From Proteromonas lacertae (Eukaryota; Sar; Bigyra; Opalinata; Proteromonadidae), in NCBI GenBank assembly GCA_002245135.1, contig NGBS01000331.1, forward strand, positions 1 to 64,000: a stretch of 64,000 nt of DNA, read 5' to 3'. This document shows positions 20,179-30,899 of this stretch, piece by piece (within the stretch, counting starts at the first letter, position 1; each line of letters begins with the position of its first letter). Below the pieces are notes generated by a model that ran no database searches, was not told where the DNA came from, and saw only the letters and a list, made by a program, of their open reading frames with translations. The position numbers were made by a program, and so were the translations under genes.

Positions 20179-21583
20179 ATGTTGAGATATTCTTATATTC
20201 TTATAATTATGATTTTTATAATATTTATTGAAATAATCTATGATGATTTAAACTATTTAAAGATTAGTAAAAAAATTAAACTTATATTGGATAAAAATAT
20301 TTTAAAAAAATTTGGAAAAGAAAAAAATCTATTTCTAATTTTATTTACTTCTAATATATACAAACAATTAATGAATTTTTATTATTGTTCAATAAGGAAA
20401 TTTAACATTAGTAATGTAATATTCATATCTTTAGATTTAAAAGGGTTTTATTTAACTAAACATGATTTACCAAATATTTACGTGTCAAATTACACACAAA
20501 ATATATCTGAACATATCGATTATAATACTCCTTTGTATTGGAAAATTGTATACTCAAAAACCGACTATGTGAAACTTCTATTATTGCTCAAATTCAATAT
20601 TATTTTATGTGATACAGACCTAATTTTTTTCAAAAACCCTATCAGCTATTTACTTCAGTATAATACTGATTTAGTCACTTCATGTGATCATTATTGTCCA
20701 ATAATGAATTCAGGCTTTTAGTATACTTTAATATGAACAATTATAGTTTAGCTAATGCAAATCAAAGGATGATAAATTTTATGAATATATTACAGGAAAA
20801 TAGGAGGTTATTTAAGTTGGGAGAACAAGCACATTGGAATTATGCATTAAAAAATAATTTAACAATAAATGTGACATATCTATCATTGAAATTATTTGCA
20901 TGCGGAGATGAATTCTATATTAGAGGGAAAAGAATATTTTATTATCACTTACATAGTATTTAAACATTATTATATTAATAGATAATTCATATATTACAGT
21001 ACATAATAATTGGATCACAGGAATGGACAAAAAATTATATAGAGAAAAAGAAATGCATTTTTATTTTTTTGATTTTAATGGATACTATTCTTCATATTCA
21101 GAGAAATATTTTACTTTTATATTTAGCAGTAATAATATTGATGAAGATGAAACAGTTATAAAGTTTGGTTTTTATATAACATCTATTGCAAAATCTGTAT
21201 TTATATTACCTCAAATAAAATGTAACCATTGCCTACATCAATGTAAATACTGTAAAAATCACACATACTGTTCATTTATTGAGTTTTGGAAAATAAGAAA
21301 GTTAAATAAATATTTTGGTAATAGTTATAGAGAGACTGTATTATTTAATTATATATTATAGACTTTTCTATCGCATCCACTTATACCATATACATTGAAA
21401 AAATCATATAAACATTTGACATGGGAGAATTATTCTATAGATTCATTAAGTAATATAATTGCAACAACTCAATATAGACTTTATATTATCCATATAAAAA
21501 ATACATCACTTCTTTCCTTTTTATACACAAACAATTTATCATCATATATATCAAAAGCAATAGTAAGAGAAAATTTTTGTTAA
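20179..21583 (+). pseudogene. GT77-like nucleotide-sugar transferase (decayed)
   Basis: Four consecutive frames together resemble one type II membrane GT77 (plant RRA/XEG113-type arabinosyltransferase-like) gene. The N-terminal anchor is followed by LILFTSNIYKQLMNFYYCSI, then KFNIILCDTDLIFFKNP (the family DxD) and MNSGF. Next come an HNNW..G..K segment, a cysteine-rich LPQIKCNHC..CKYC stretch and a YRET motif near the end. The order and spacing match the family, but the gene has about three breaks. GT77 members add arabinose or galactose to hydroxyproline-rich proteins or glycans. Confidence 0.65.
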
Positions 21584-21625
21584 ATTTAGAAAACTATTTC
21601 ATTTTATTGTGTTTATAAAGAAGTA

Positions 21626-22705
21626 ATGAAAATTTTAACATATTATTATTTGTTAATATATTATTTTTTAATTATTATTCTCATGGTATATAGTAAAAAA
21701 TACAGTTCTATCACAAATAATAGCGTATTGAATACACTGATGTGCTTAAAGAATGCTACATGTAAAGAAAAGTGTTTAAAGCAAAAGAATACTAGATACA
21801 TACATATGATATATAGAGAATCAGATTATCCTCACCCATTCCCATTTGATTATTATTTTATCCATAATTCTACATGTCCAACTGATACATTTATATATAT
21901 ATTCATTATTTCTGAATGTAAACAAATGAGTGAAAGAAATTCAATCAGATTAACATGGGGTAAAAATTCTAAGTATATAACAGTAAGATATATTATAGGA
22001 ATTGGAAATGATGTTTGTAGCAGAAATTATGTTGTAGAAAACAGAATGTATGGAGACATGCTTCAATTAAATATACATGAATCATTTTCTAATGAAACAT
22101 TATTTACTCTTTACACAATGAAATTTCTGAATACACTATGTCCATATTCTCAATACTATGCAAAGTTTGATGTTGATACATATGTAGATTTGAAAATGTT
22201 GTATGAAGAAATACAGCCATATCTATATAAAGAGTATCAATTTTGGGGCGCTGAAAAACAAAAATGGAAATGTATAAATTCAAATCCGTCATTTAAATAT
22301 AGTTCTCCTAAAAATATAGCAGAATACTATAATAAACAGTTTCCTGTCTCAGGTATTGATGTATACTCAGGTTTTGCAACAATATTTTCTTCTGATATAC
22401 CTATATTATTATTTAATGAATCGCTTAGAAATGCATACTTAATAAGAATTGACGATCAATATATTTCATGGTTATTATATAGGCTTCATCTTAAAATAAA
22501 TAGAATATCTAGTTATGCAGTTCTTCCTAATAGATGTGCAATTCATAAAAATGTTACAGTTATACATAGAATAATATCTACTGATATTCTATCATATTCA
22601 TTATACTACAAAAAAACATCAATTTCAATATATCCACCGCAAAAATATTTAATATCGCAATCACATAACATAACTTTCAAAACAGCTAATCCTCTTAAAT
22701 CTTGA
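21626..22705 (+). CDS. GT31-like beta-1,3-glycosyltransferase
   Basis: A 359-residue protein with an N-terminal anchor (about residues 5-22) and a galactosyltransferase-31 domain. Motifs are ERNSIRLTWG (about 103-112), YGDMLQLNIHESFSNETL (about 142-159), KFDVDTYVDL (about 170-179, the DxD metal site), and FPVSGIDVYSGFATIFSSDI with IRIDDQYISWLL near the C-terminus (family ED-V-G position). GT31 enzymes make beta-1,3 linkages from UDP-Gal or UDP-GlcNAc in the Golgi. The gene is intact and starts 42 bp after the decayed GT77-like gene. Confidence 0.87.
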   Translation: MKILTYYYLLIYYFLIIILMVYSKKYSSITNNSVLNTLMCLKNATCKEKCLKQKNTRYIHMIYRESDYPHPFPFDYYFIHNSTCPTDTFIYIFIISECKQMSERNSIRLTWGKNSKYITVRYIIGIGNDVCSRNYVVENRMYGDMLQLNIHESFSNETLFTLYTMKFLNTLCPYSQYYAKFDVDTYVDLKMLYEEIQPYLYKEYQFWGAEKQKWKCINSNPSFKYSSPKNIAEYYNKQFPVSGIDVYSGFATIFSSDIPILLFNESLRNAYLIRIDDQYISWLLYRLHLKINRISSYAVLPNRCAIHKNVTVIHRIISTDILSYSLYYKKTSISIYPPQKYLISQSHNITFKTANPLKS

Positions 22706-22811
22706 ATATCTTTTTTGAACATTTAACATGTAATACTGTTTCATCAAACATTAGCCATAAATTTTAAGAATATTTAATTCTTATAAGTATAATAGTGTAG
22801 TTGTTATTATT

Positions 22812-23603
22812 TTGTATTTTACATTCCTAAGAAATTCAAAATATAAGTACTATAAAAATGTAATACTAATTCGTTTTCATATTTTAACAAAAATACAATT
22901 TAATAGATTTCTATTATGGATAAATTTATCAAAACCTTATAACATATATTTATTTTTATCAGACTATAAATGTGAAAGATACAGAAAGATGAGAATAATC
23001 TATTGTATAAACTTTAATGAAGTACTTCATAGATATCCTTCTTTAACAAAAAGTGGCTTTTGTGGAAAAAAACAATCACATTTCTTTATGTGGGCTTTTC
23101 ATATTGAACATATAGTTTTATTCACAATAAAAATAAGATATAAGTACATATTTAAGTATATATGGATTTTAGAACAAGATATTGGCTTTTCTGGAAATAT
23201 AAATAAACTATTTTTAAAATATGAAAAAATTAAGTCAGATCTTATAACTACACATTTCTTTGTAAATAATAAGGGGTGGTATTATTGCTGTACAAAAGAG
23301 TATATGAAATATAGAAATAAAAAGCTAAATGGAAAAGGATATAAAACTAGCGAACATATTCAAAGATGGAGTCTGAAATACATTAATTATATTCAGCTAT
23401 TTTTGAAGAAGAACATGCATTCTCATTCTGAGCATGCTAGTATAGAGTTTCTGCTGTTTTCAAATCTATCATATCAATCCTTTTCTTTAAGTGACATTGG
23501 ATATAAATTTTCATATAAAACTAAAGTATCAAAACAAGAATGGGGTAGAATAATTAATAATTCATCATTGAATAACAGACTGTTTCATTCACTAAAATAT
23601 TAA
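22812..23603 (+). CDS. GT-like protein with EQDIG motif
   Basis: About 263 residues, a paralogue of 9,832-10,698: ILEQDIGFSGNINKLF, YCCTKEYMKYRNKKLN, HSHSEHASIEFLLFSNLSYQ, and a C-terminal LNNRLFHSLKY that matches NHNKFYHPLKF in the paralogue. No ATG lies in frame at the expected place, so the start is uncertain. The upstream in-frame sequence is hydrophobic and could be the missing anchor. Its middle third has been copied to 19,835-20,055. The glycosyltransferase role is inferred from the acidic motif and the neighbours. Confidence 0.6.
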   Translation: MYFTFLRNSKYKYYKNVILIRFHILTKIQFNRFLLWINLSKPYNIYLFLSDYKCERYRKMRIIYCINFNEVLHRYPSLTKSGFCGKKQSHFFMWAFHIEHIVLFTIKIRYKYIFKYIWILEQDIGFSGNINKLFLKYEKIKSDLITTHFFVNNKGWYYCCTKEYMKYRNKKLNGKGYKTSEHIQRWSLKYINYIQLFLKKNMHSHSEHASIEFLLFSNLSYQSFSLSDIGYKFSYKTKVSKQEWGRIINNSSLNNRLFHSLKY

Positions 23604-24329
23604 CAGTAAAATTAATATAAGCATTTTTATTTAGTATGGGTAAACCTCTTCTTAATGAAAACTGTATAAGATTTAAAGTATATTATCTAATTTATATACA
23701 TTTTTTTTAACACTTAAGAAGAACTTCCTGAAAGTATTCTGTTTTTATTTAATGATTTGTTTACTATTTTTATGGTAAACATATATTATATAAAAATAAC
23801 AAAATAAGAGGGATAGAATCATTATATATATAAATATGTATAATAGTGAAAAAATGCGAATTGAATAGCCTTTTAAAATTTGAGCGCCCTTTATTTGTGG
23901 CTTTTTTTAATTTTATGATTTTTTTACTTTCTATTATTTAAATGATTCAAATCCATATTTCTCCATATAAAATACATTTACTTTATACAAATACCTTTCC
24001 TTAATTTACTCTTAACTCTTTCGAAATTAAACAAATAATAAAAATATTAATATACACTATAAATAAATATTATTTTAGAAGACAGGAGTTTAAAAAAGAA
24101 ACAATACTTTGTTCAAGCCACGGCTTGTGTTAAATTTTGTATTAGACATCTTTAAATTTTTATTTTATTTTATGAGTTATATATATGTGTTATGCACCGT
24201 TTTACAATATTATGGACATTTTAGAGGGATTGGAAATGAGTATAATTTTTGAAATAATGATTCGAATATTATTATATATGTGCGAATATTTTATTTTTGA
24301 TCAAAACAAACCCAACAAACTATATATTA
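23604..24329. other. Non-coding stretch
   Basis: About 725 bp of AT-rich sequence. I see no gene, tRNA or clear repeat. A small hairpin, CAAGCCACGGCTTG, lies near 24,115. Confidence 0.5.
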
Positions 24330-25407
24330 ATGTTATTTTCAAATATATACTATGTTAATAAAAACAAAACCCTCTTTATCATTTTAATTATTTCCATTTT
24401 TTTATTTCTTAATAATGCTTATAATACTCAAAGAATAATTTATATATATACTAAGCCAAATTCTGGAGGTTTGGGAAACAAATTACTAGGAATTAGCTCA
24501 TCATTAATTCTAGCATTTATTAGTAGCAGACGCCTTGTCCGTATAATAGTGTAATATATTGATAGTATATGAGACATATTCATTATTAAATATAGTAAAC
24601 TTCAATGAGATAATAATTGTTAATAAAAATTATTTGAAAGTCGAAAATTGCCGAATTTATAAATTTTCAGGTTATTCTTATAATAAATCATTTCAAAATA
24701 TAATTAATGAAATAATCGCTTTTAAAATAAGAAATATTGAAGTTATAACTCACTATGACTTAGTTCCGCAGTTATTATATGCCGATCAGATATATAATAA
24801 ATTATTAAAATTGAAATTATTGAAGCAAAATATACATCAACACAATGATCAGATCATATATATAAATTCAATAATTTTCAATAAGTATATCAGATTAAAA
24901 CTATTTTCAACAACTCTTACTAAAAGAAATACATTTTATATAGGAGCTCATATAAGATTAGGTGATAATTGTATGATTAAGCAAAATAAATGTAAAATTG
25001 ATACTAATAGTTATCAAAGAATATTAAAACTATATACTAATATATGTGGAAATAGAAGCTGCAAGTTAATGTTAAGCAGCGATAATAAATTTTTTATTTA
25101 TAAAATTAAACAATACATCCATGACAGCATAACATATAAAGAAGAATATGAAATATATCATAGCAGTGGAATAAGTAAAAATAAGAACTATTCTAAATCA
25201 TTTTATTTTAAACTGCTTGGTGATATTGATTTGCTTACAAGAAGTGATTTTTTAATTTTATCTCCGAGAAGTACATTCTCATTATTAATTTTATATAATT
25301 TAAATAAAAAGAAAAGAAAAAGTAAATATTATATGTTTCATGATGGAACTTACGCAATTTATGATCCTTTATGTTATGAAATTATAAAAAGATTAAATAA
25401 AAAATAA
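24330..25407 (+). pseudogene. GT37/GT11-like fucosyltransferase (one break)
   Basis: The ATG at 24,330 opens an anchor (LFIILIISIFLFLNN) followed by SGGLGNKLLGISSSLILAF, the N-terminal signature of plant-type xyloglucan fucosyltransferases (family GLGNR-L). After one break the next frame gives FYIGAHIRLGD (donor-binding HxRxGD-type motif), SCKLMLSSDN and LTRSDFLILSPRSTFSLLIL (family S-fs-fs). The order matches GT37, which adds alpha-1,2-fucose to galactose. It is probably non-functional as sequenced, although the single break could be a sequencing error. Confidence 0.7.
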
Positions 25408-25938
25408 TTATTATGAATTGTGTTTAAGATTACAATTAATTTTTGCATGAGTAATTTTTAAAGTGGAATTGACTTTTATAATTGTATATCCACAGAGAAC
25501 CATTACTACTAATGGAGTTGCACTCAAAATACATAATTATACAATGTCTTTAACAAAGAGACTATGTATTTAAAATGTTATCGTTCAGCATTATTTGGAA
25601 TGCTATACAATGAAGGTAACTTTAGAATAATTGTAGGTATGTTTATGCAAAATATAAGACTAATATAAAGTAAAATATTAATGATAACAAACTTTAATAT
25701 TATTGAAAATAATTGCTCGCTTGAGATAATGCCTTTGTGTTCTTTATGTTGCTATAAATTATTTTTTTAATATTATTTTCATCTGTAAATTGCAACTATA
25801 CTGGGAAATATAACAACTATTGATCTACTAATATTCCTTATGTCTTTCTAATCTATATAAATTATTATTATTATTAATTGAATGATTTTAGATAGAGAAT
25901 AATTCAAATTGACTATGAATATTCTATTTAAATAGAAG
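25408..25938. other. Non-coding stretch upstream of the GT92-like gene
   Basis: About 530 bp, AT-rich, with a run of TTA/ATT trinucleotides near 25,861-25,875. No gene or structured element is evident; it presumably holds the promoter of the next gene. Confidence 0.5.
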
Positions 25939-27111
25939 ATGTATAGAATTAAGAAGTATAAATGTGTATATATCTATTCAATTTATGTTGTTATTAGTTA
26001 TATTATAATTGTTTCATGCTTTACATTTAATGTTCATTTTATATCATTAAAAGAAAAATTCATACCATTTAACAGAATGATAATTAACAATTTTTACCTC
26101 AGCAGTTCATATTATGATGCAAGATTTAGAGTAATAAGAATTTTAATATCTTATAATCCATATAATGAATATAAATTTGAGGTAAAACATAATATTAATA
26201 ATGGACTGAATTATTCAATAATTACGTATGATAAATGTATTCCATCAGAAAATAAATTTAGATTAAAATATGGCAATATTGTAATTAAAAGTGAGAATAT
26301 TTATGATAGATTATACATTTTTTACGACAATAGAAATTATACTGTATTTATTAATAATGTAGATAAATATTCTAAGATTTATTCATTAACTTGGTGTTTA
26401 ACATCTCTTAGAAATCATTATGATGCTATAACACAGTTTAATCAAACAATAAGTTTATCAATAAAATTTAAAGTAGATAGAATAATACTATACTACTCTG
26501 ATGTTAGTAATAGAGTTATGAATTTAATCAAGAAATATGAAGAAAAAGGATTATTAATATCATACTCTTTCAAAGAGAATTCTGAATCATGTGATATGAA
26601 AGTCTGTGGAAAACTTCTTCAACTAAATGATTGCTTCTATAAGTCTTTATATAATACCAAATATATATTAAATGTTGATATTGATGAAATTATTATTCCA
26701 AAGATTCATAGTAATTATTTATCATTATTAAAATATAGCCGAAGTATCAATCCTAATATTAACATGTATATATTCTACACAAAGCTATGCATAAAATCAA
26801 GTGTACTTTACAAAGAAGAAAGAAAATCTCCTGCGCAATATTTAATGTTGCCTACTGTTATGGATTCAAATATATACAACATAAAAAATTGTTGTAAAAT
26901 ATCTGTTGTAAAAACAGCTTGTAGCAAATATATAATTGAACCAACAATGATTGAAGCTTTATGGCTACATGATATATGGAGTGGCAAATATAACTATACA
27001 ATCATACCTATTGAAATTGCATACACAAGACATACTAGGCATTTATCATACGGACTAAGTAAAGTATGTTCTAATTATTCTGCTGACGAAATTAGAGAGT
27101 TATACAGATAA
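25939..27111 (+). CDS. GT92-like glycosyltransferase
   Basis: A 390-residue type II membrane protein (anchor about residues 11-31). The GT92 (DUF23) signature is clear: TWCLTSLRNHYDAITQFNQT, FKVDRIILYYSDVS, an EKGLLISYSF strand, LQLNDCFYKSLYNTKYILN followed by NVDIDEIIIP (metal-binding DxD), and a late IEALWLHD segment. GT92 members transfer galactose, for example to core fucose in worms, and occur in plants, animals and protists. It is the last recognisable gene of the GT cluster; the sequence then turns into element relics. Confidence 0.85.
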   Translation: MYRIKKYKCVYIYSIYVVISYIIIVSCFTFNVHFISLKEKFIPFNRMIINNFYLSSSYYDARFRVIRILISYNPYNEYKFEVKHNINNGLNYSIITYDKCIPSENKFRLKYGNIVIKSENIYDRLYIFYDNRNYTVFINNVDKYSKIYSLTWCLTSLRNHYDAITQFNQTISLSIKFKVDRIILYYSDVSNRVMNLIKKYEEKGLLISYSFKENSESCDMKVCGKLLQLNDCFYKSLYNTKYILNVDIDEIIIPKIHSNYLSLLKYSRSINPNINMYIFYTKLCIKSSVLYKEERKSPAQYLMLPTVMDSNIYNIKNCCKISVVKTACSKYIIEPTMIEALWLHDIWSGKYNYTIIPIEIAYTRHTRHLSYGLSKVCSNYSADEIRELYR

Positions 27112-27229
27112 TCAATTATATGGCCAACTTACTCTTTGAATATATCAATAGAATTTGTATATTGTAGTGTTCTTTTTACAATCAAGAGTTATAACAACTG
27201 TTAGTTTATAAAACGTATACAATCAATAG

Positions 27230-27880
27230 CATCACCGTTCAAATCATACTACAATACAGCTTCATTATAGTCAATCTTACTATCCTTAACTAAGCAAGGT
27301 AGTGTAAGTTACGGGCAACGACCATAATACCTCAGTTGTTAGGGTCGATTATTGTCAATCCCTGGATATTCATCTCCACTTCTGCTATGTTGTAAGTGAT
27401 TGTAATCTTAACTTCTCCGTGTATATATCTGCATCCGGCACCGAGAGTCACACAATCATTACGACAAGGTGTTGTTCATCTGAGTAAGTACGGTCTTAAT
27501 CTCCAATTATTCATCTCCTTTGGAAGCAAGAGTTTCTACAGACGTCTTCAGCTCCTATATCCTTTGCATGTTCTGGACATTAATATCAACAGGGTTGAAC
27601 TTATTTAGCTGAGCAGCACTTAGTGCATTGTGCTTGATTTTGTTGACTTTACCTTGTATGATGTTTACCTTTACCTAAACATCGATAACTCTTGTTTGAT
27701 AGTCTCCTACAAATATTGAATCCATCGATCAGCAGCAGCGTTATGGATTTCTTTATCAATAAGTTCTTTATGGTCCTTCTATCAACCTTTGTCTTTATTC
27801 ATCATGGCATCTATATTACTTCTAAGTTCATCTATGTCAGTGTTGCTTGAAATACAGTTTTTTTGCCATTAACTTTTTGA
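27230..27880 (-). pseudogene. Polinton-like relic, minus-strand genes
   Basis: The minus strand reads as broken coding sequence. One piece (27,800-27,850) matches the small membrane-protein gene at 31,608-31,844 (IDAMMNK and flanking bases nearly identical). The rest includes LGAGCRYIHGEVKITITYN and VDINVQNMQRI-type stretches that I cannot place. It is GC-richer than the GT cluster. This is a fossil of an element related to the one at 28,977-48,384, with many breaks and no visible ends. Confidence 0.6.
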
Positions 27881-27889
27881 ACAGAGTCA

Positions 27890-27965
27890 TACCAACTATG
27901 GTTTCTCTGCTATTAATTTTTTGAAAAATATTTTGATATATCAGTATAGTTTCTAAAATTAGTAT
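27890..27965 (+). pseudogene. Fragment of an adenain-type protease gene
   Basis: About 70 bp resembling 44,622-44,690, the catalytic-Cys region of the Polinton protease. The bases encoding AINFLKNI are almost unchanged. This is a short fossil only. It lies beside, but in the opposite orientation to, the membrane-protein relic at 27,800-27,850, as it would in a shuffled element. Confidence 0.6.
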
Positions 27966-27982
27966 TCAATACGAAATAAGGC

Positions 27983-28219
27983 TTGCTCTTGGATACTTAT
28001 TGGCAGTATGATAATTTAAGGCAGCTTATGCCTAGTAAATATTACTATTATGAATATGAACGTAAGGATTGGTGTAAACATTACCTTAACAAGACTATAG
28101 AAAATCAGCTAGAGTTAGCAAAAGCTATTTACAGCAAAAGTTGCATTGATAAAATAAGTGTTTCTAAAGAGATTATGAAAATATTGAGTATCCTTGATGA
28201 AGTATGTAATTGTATGTGA
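27983..28219 (+). CDS. Hypothetical 78-codon frame
   Basis: An open frame without an ATG start that reads as a plausible helical protein: YYEYERKDWCKHYLNKTIEN, then KEIMKILSILDEVCNC. No family recognised. It lies directly after a protease relic and before a hAT relic, so it may be another element remnant. Low confidence that it is expressed. Confidence 0.25.
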   Translation: MLLDTYWQYDNLRQLMPSKYYYYEYERKDWCKHYLNKTIENQLELAKAIYSKSCIDKISVSKEIMKILSILDEVCNCM

Positions 28220-28779
28220 TAGAAATACACTTCAGTCTATTTAATCAATTAATATGTTTTGAAGACTGTGATAAATATGAATGCCTTAACAAATTCCACG
28301 CAAAAGTAAAAAGTAAAAAGTAAAAATTGATTGATTTTGGATTATCAGAGGTGTTGTGAGCCGTTTGTCTATCAGACACTTTTAAAATAAACTAAATGTG
28401 TATTCATACTTATTTTGATGAAAATATATTATTTTAATGCTTACTTTGTCATATAACCTATGTTGGACTATGTGTAAAGTTTTCTTGATGATATGCATCA
28501 ATCTCAGCTAAGAATTCATTCACATCTTCTACTAAAATTTTATGAAATTTCACGATAATTGAAGAAAATTGATAATTTATTGTATTTTCTATTGGAATAT
28601 TGTTTTGTTTAAATTTGAGTTTGGCAAAGAACTTCCTTTTTGTTTCTGCCTCAGCATTTGTCCCTTTATTTGTCCCTTTTGCAAAAATTTGATATTACCT
28701 TTTTGTTATATAAATAAATTATGTAATTTTTTTGTTAATTATAACATTTATAAAAGAATACAGACAATCAATAATAACA
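28220..28779. other. Non-coding stretch
   Basis: About 560 bp between the hypothetical frame and the 3' end of the hAT gene relic. It holds three copies of an AAAAGT unit near 28,305-28,323. No gene is supported. Confidence 0.5.
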
Positions 28780-28970
28780 TTAATAATCTGGAATACCTTC
28801 TTCGCTTTCGTCATCTTCATCACTTTCTACATTTTGTTCTTGCTCTCTCTTATTTCTCTCAACTAATTCATATTTTAATCTCATAATGTTATTAATAGTA
28901 TCTAAGTTTAATCTGTTTCTCCTGTATGAATGTATTACGCTTTCGATGGAGAAACTTCTCTCAATAAAAG
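28780..28970 (-). pseudogene. hAT transposase gene, C-terminal part (interrupted by the Polinton)
   Basis: The minus strand encodes the hAT C-terminal dimerisation domain: SSSFIERSFSIESVIHSYRR, then NRLNLDTINNIMRLKYELVE, and an acidic tail ending GIPDY before the stop at 28,780-28,782. The upstream part of the same domain lies on the far side of the Polinton, from 48,391 on, and reads straight into this piece across the 6 bp target duplication. The Polinton therefore landed in this gene. The rest of the transposase is decayed. Confidence 0.85.
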
Positions 28971-28976
28971 AGCTTG

Positions 28977-29225
28977 ATAATAATGAAAGAAAGGGGGAAA
29001 TGAGTACAATTTGAAATCCCTATTATTTTTGTATTTTTTGTATTGATTTCCCCCTATGTGTTTTTTGTCCGTTTCATAATCAAATCATAATTCAAGCTTA
29101 CATTATTTTTCGCTTTTCTGTTTGAATTTAAACAAAAATAATTATTCCATTTGAATCCTCATCTTATGATGAATCTATTTATGTTGTTAGTTCAAATTAT
29201 AGAAAGTGAATGACATATAATTCGA
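28977..29225 (+). repeat. Polinton left terminal inverted repeat
   Basis: About 245 bp matching the reverse complement of 48,136-48,384 with few differences. It starts with an AG-rich purine run (GAAAGAAAGGGGGAAA) and contains a TCCGTTTCA motif. Similarity fades after about 29,225. Confidence 0.92.
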
Positions 29226-29257
29226 AATCAATAATCATTAATTCAAATTGAATTTAA

Positions 29258-29638
29258 TTATAATCTTCCATAAGAAAATAAATCGACTTCTTCTATTTGA
29301 TCTTCACCATAAGAAAATAAATTAACTTTTTCTGTTTGATCTTCATCTGTTTCTTCATCATCATCATCCAGATTATCAAACAACGATGCTACAGAGACTT
29401 TACTACTTACCATACTTTTCGAATTCTTGTTTTCTTCTTTTTCGCATTTTGCTAATTCTGCTTCAGATTCAGATATTTCTTCTAGATCATCATCACTATC
29501 ATTACTATAAATAATTCCAATAACATTGTTGTTGTTATCATCCATCTCGTTAGGGTAATCTTGACATTTGTCTCCATCTCCCCACTCTGTTATGTTTTCT
29601 TCAGTTAGTGACTTTAATGAGCAGTATATATAATCCAA
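29258..29638 (-). CDS. Acidic protein next to left TIR, unknown function
   Basis: A 126-codon frame; the first in-frame ATG is at 29,545, so the true start is uncertain. It is very rich in Asp and Glu, with LAKCEKEENKNSK, SSKVSVASLFDNLDDDD and a short duplicated motif near the end (two copies of an EDQ..EVDLFSYG-type unit). It is related to the acidic gene at the opposite end (47,444-47,884), and each lies just inside a TIR pointing outward. The function is unknown; acidic proteins of this kind often bind basic core proteins. Confidence 0.55.
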   Translation of the reverse strand: MDYIYCSLKSLTEENITEWGDGDKCQDYPNEMDDNNNNVIGIIYSNDSDDDLEEISESEAELAKCEKEENKNSKSMVSSKVSVASLFDNLDDDDEETDEDQTEKVNLFSYGEDQIEEVDLFSYGRL

Positions 29639-29847
29639 TTTTCTGTCTATCTATAAAAAAATAATATAATATATATATAAATATACAATTGACTTTGGAT
29701 TTGATGGTAAATAGTTAAAACAATATATAAAATTGGACTTGAAGTCCCTGTAGTACTGTATTCTGTCACGAGAATCGTAGATCCAAAAATGTTTTAAAAT
29801 GGCTGATCATTGTATTCATATTTGGATAGTAGCAGTTTCTTTTCCAC

Positions 29848-30012
29848 CTAAGAATAATATAAATTAGGAATATACTTATATCTGCTTAGTTCTCTTTGTC
29901 TTTTCATGATATCATTCAAATTGTATACTACTATATCAAACTCAGGGTCATCGTGATAGTATTTAATTTTCACTCTGTAGATAATCTCTTGTTTCAAGAT
30001 TATACGTGCCAT
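29848..30012 (-). CDS. Small basic hypothetical protein (54 aa)
   Basis: An ATG-initiated frame of 54 residues, MARIILKQEIIYRVKIKYYH onward, with DIVVYNLNDIMKRQRELSRY in the second half and a TAG stop at 29,848-29,850. Composition is protein-like and unlike the surrounding AT-rich spacer. It resembles the short beta-strand-rich proteins found near Polinton ends, but I do not recognise it. Confidence 0.45.
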   Translation of the reverse strand: MARIILKQEIIYRVKIKYYHDDPEFDIVVYNLNDIMKRQRELSRYKYIPNLYYS

Positions 30013-30404
30013 AATTCTATATATAAATTAATTAAAAAAATACATTAAATACAAGTGTATTAATTATGTACTTTTTATAAAGAATGAATTGACTTTAGCT
30101 AACTATAATTTATATATACTTACTAGGGTATATACCCATCTCAATTATATCAATATCTTATTTCAGGCAATAATCTAAATCATCTTTGATTATGAAACAT
30201 ATATGAAATCTAACTATATCAATCGATTGCTCATGATATGCCATATAATAAGAAACACATCAGATTATTCATTATGTCAATGGATCATGAGATATTATTT
30301 TTTTAACAAACCTCAAACATTTGTATTACTAAACAAACAATAACTTTATTGATTAGACCCATAAAAATTTAATAATATATATAATAGCAAAAAATACAAA
30401 GAAT
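30013..30404. promoter_or_regulatory. Spacer with TATA-like box upstream of 30,405
   Basis: About 390 bp between divergent frames. TATATATAATA at about 30,375-30,385 lies 20-30 bp before the ATG at 30,405 and is a good TATA candidate. A perfect palindrome, GGGTATATACCC, lies near 30,125. I see nothing else. Confidence 0.4.
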
Positions 30405-30899
30405 ATGCCTGACCATTTAACATATAATATGCTTAGACAACCTAACGGTGAATATGCTTTTTATATTCATAGATATAGAGACAATAGAGCACATAGATGG
30501 GTTATTCAATTTCCAATTAAAACAATGAAAATATTAAAAAGAAATAAAGTAAAGGTGTTTATATGTGGTTCACTCAGAACTAATAGAAATGATCCAGAAG
30601 TACTAGGTGATTATAGACATCATGGTGATCAATTAATGATAAACCTCAAAACCTATGGGTATGACAGAAGAGCTTCAATATTAGTAATGAATAGAAAATT
30701 AAGAAATGGAGAACATGAGTATGCAGATGGCGATTGTATTCCTCAAAAATTTAAAAAATATGTTTTTCATCATATGAGTTATCAATGGAATGGAGGGAAT
30801 TTTTATCACATACATCCAGTTGATAGAAATGTTGCTGATGGAATTAGTAGTAGTAGTAGTAGTGATAGTAGTAGTAGCAGTAGTAGTGACTCTGATTAA
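30405..30899 (+). CDS. Polinton protein of unknown function with Ser-rich tail
   Basis: A 164-residue protein with a compact N-terminal domain (MPDHLTYNMLRQPNGEYAFY; ILKRNKVKVFICGSLRTNR; GDYRHHGDQLMINL) and a C-terminal run of about 14 serines broken by aspartates. The Ser/Asp tail would be a natural phosphorylation target. It is intact. Antisense frames in the tail are shadows. It lies in tandem with the basic protein at 31,008. Confidence 0.6.
   Translation: MPDHLTYNMLRQPNGEYAFYIHRYRDNRAHRWVIQFPIKTMKILKRNKVKVFICGSLRTNRNDPEVLGDYRHHGDQLMINLKTYGYDRRASILVMNRKLRNGEHEYADGDCIPQKFKKYVFHHMSYQWNGGNFYHIHPVDRNVADGISSSSSSDSSSSSSSDSD

Noticed and set aside
28569-28886. Phe/Cys-rich open frame near the hAT relic
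   Set aside because: It overlaps the hAT dimerisation domain antisense, lacks an ATG, and has AT-rich chance composition.
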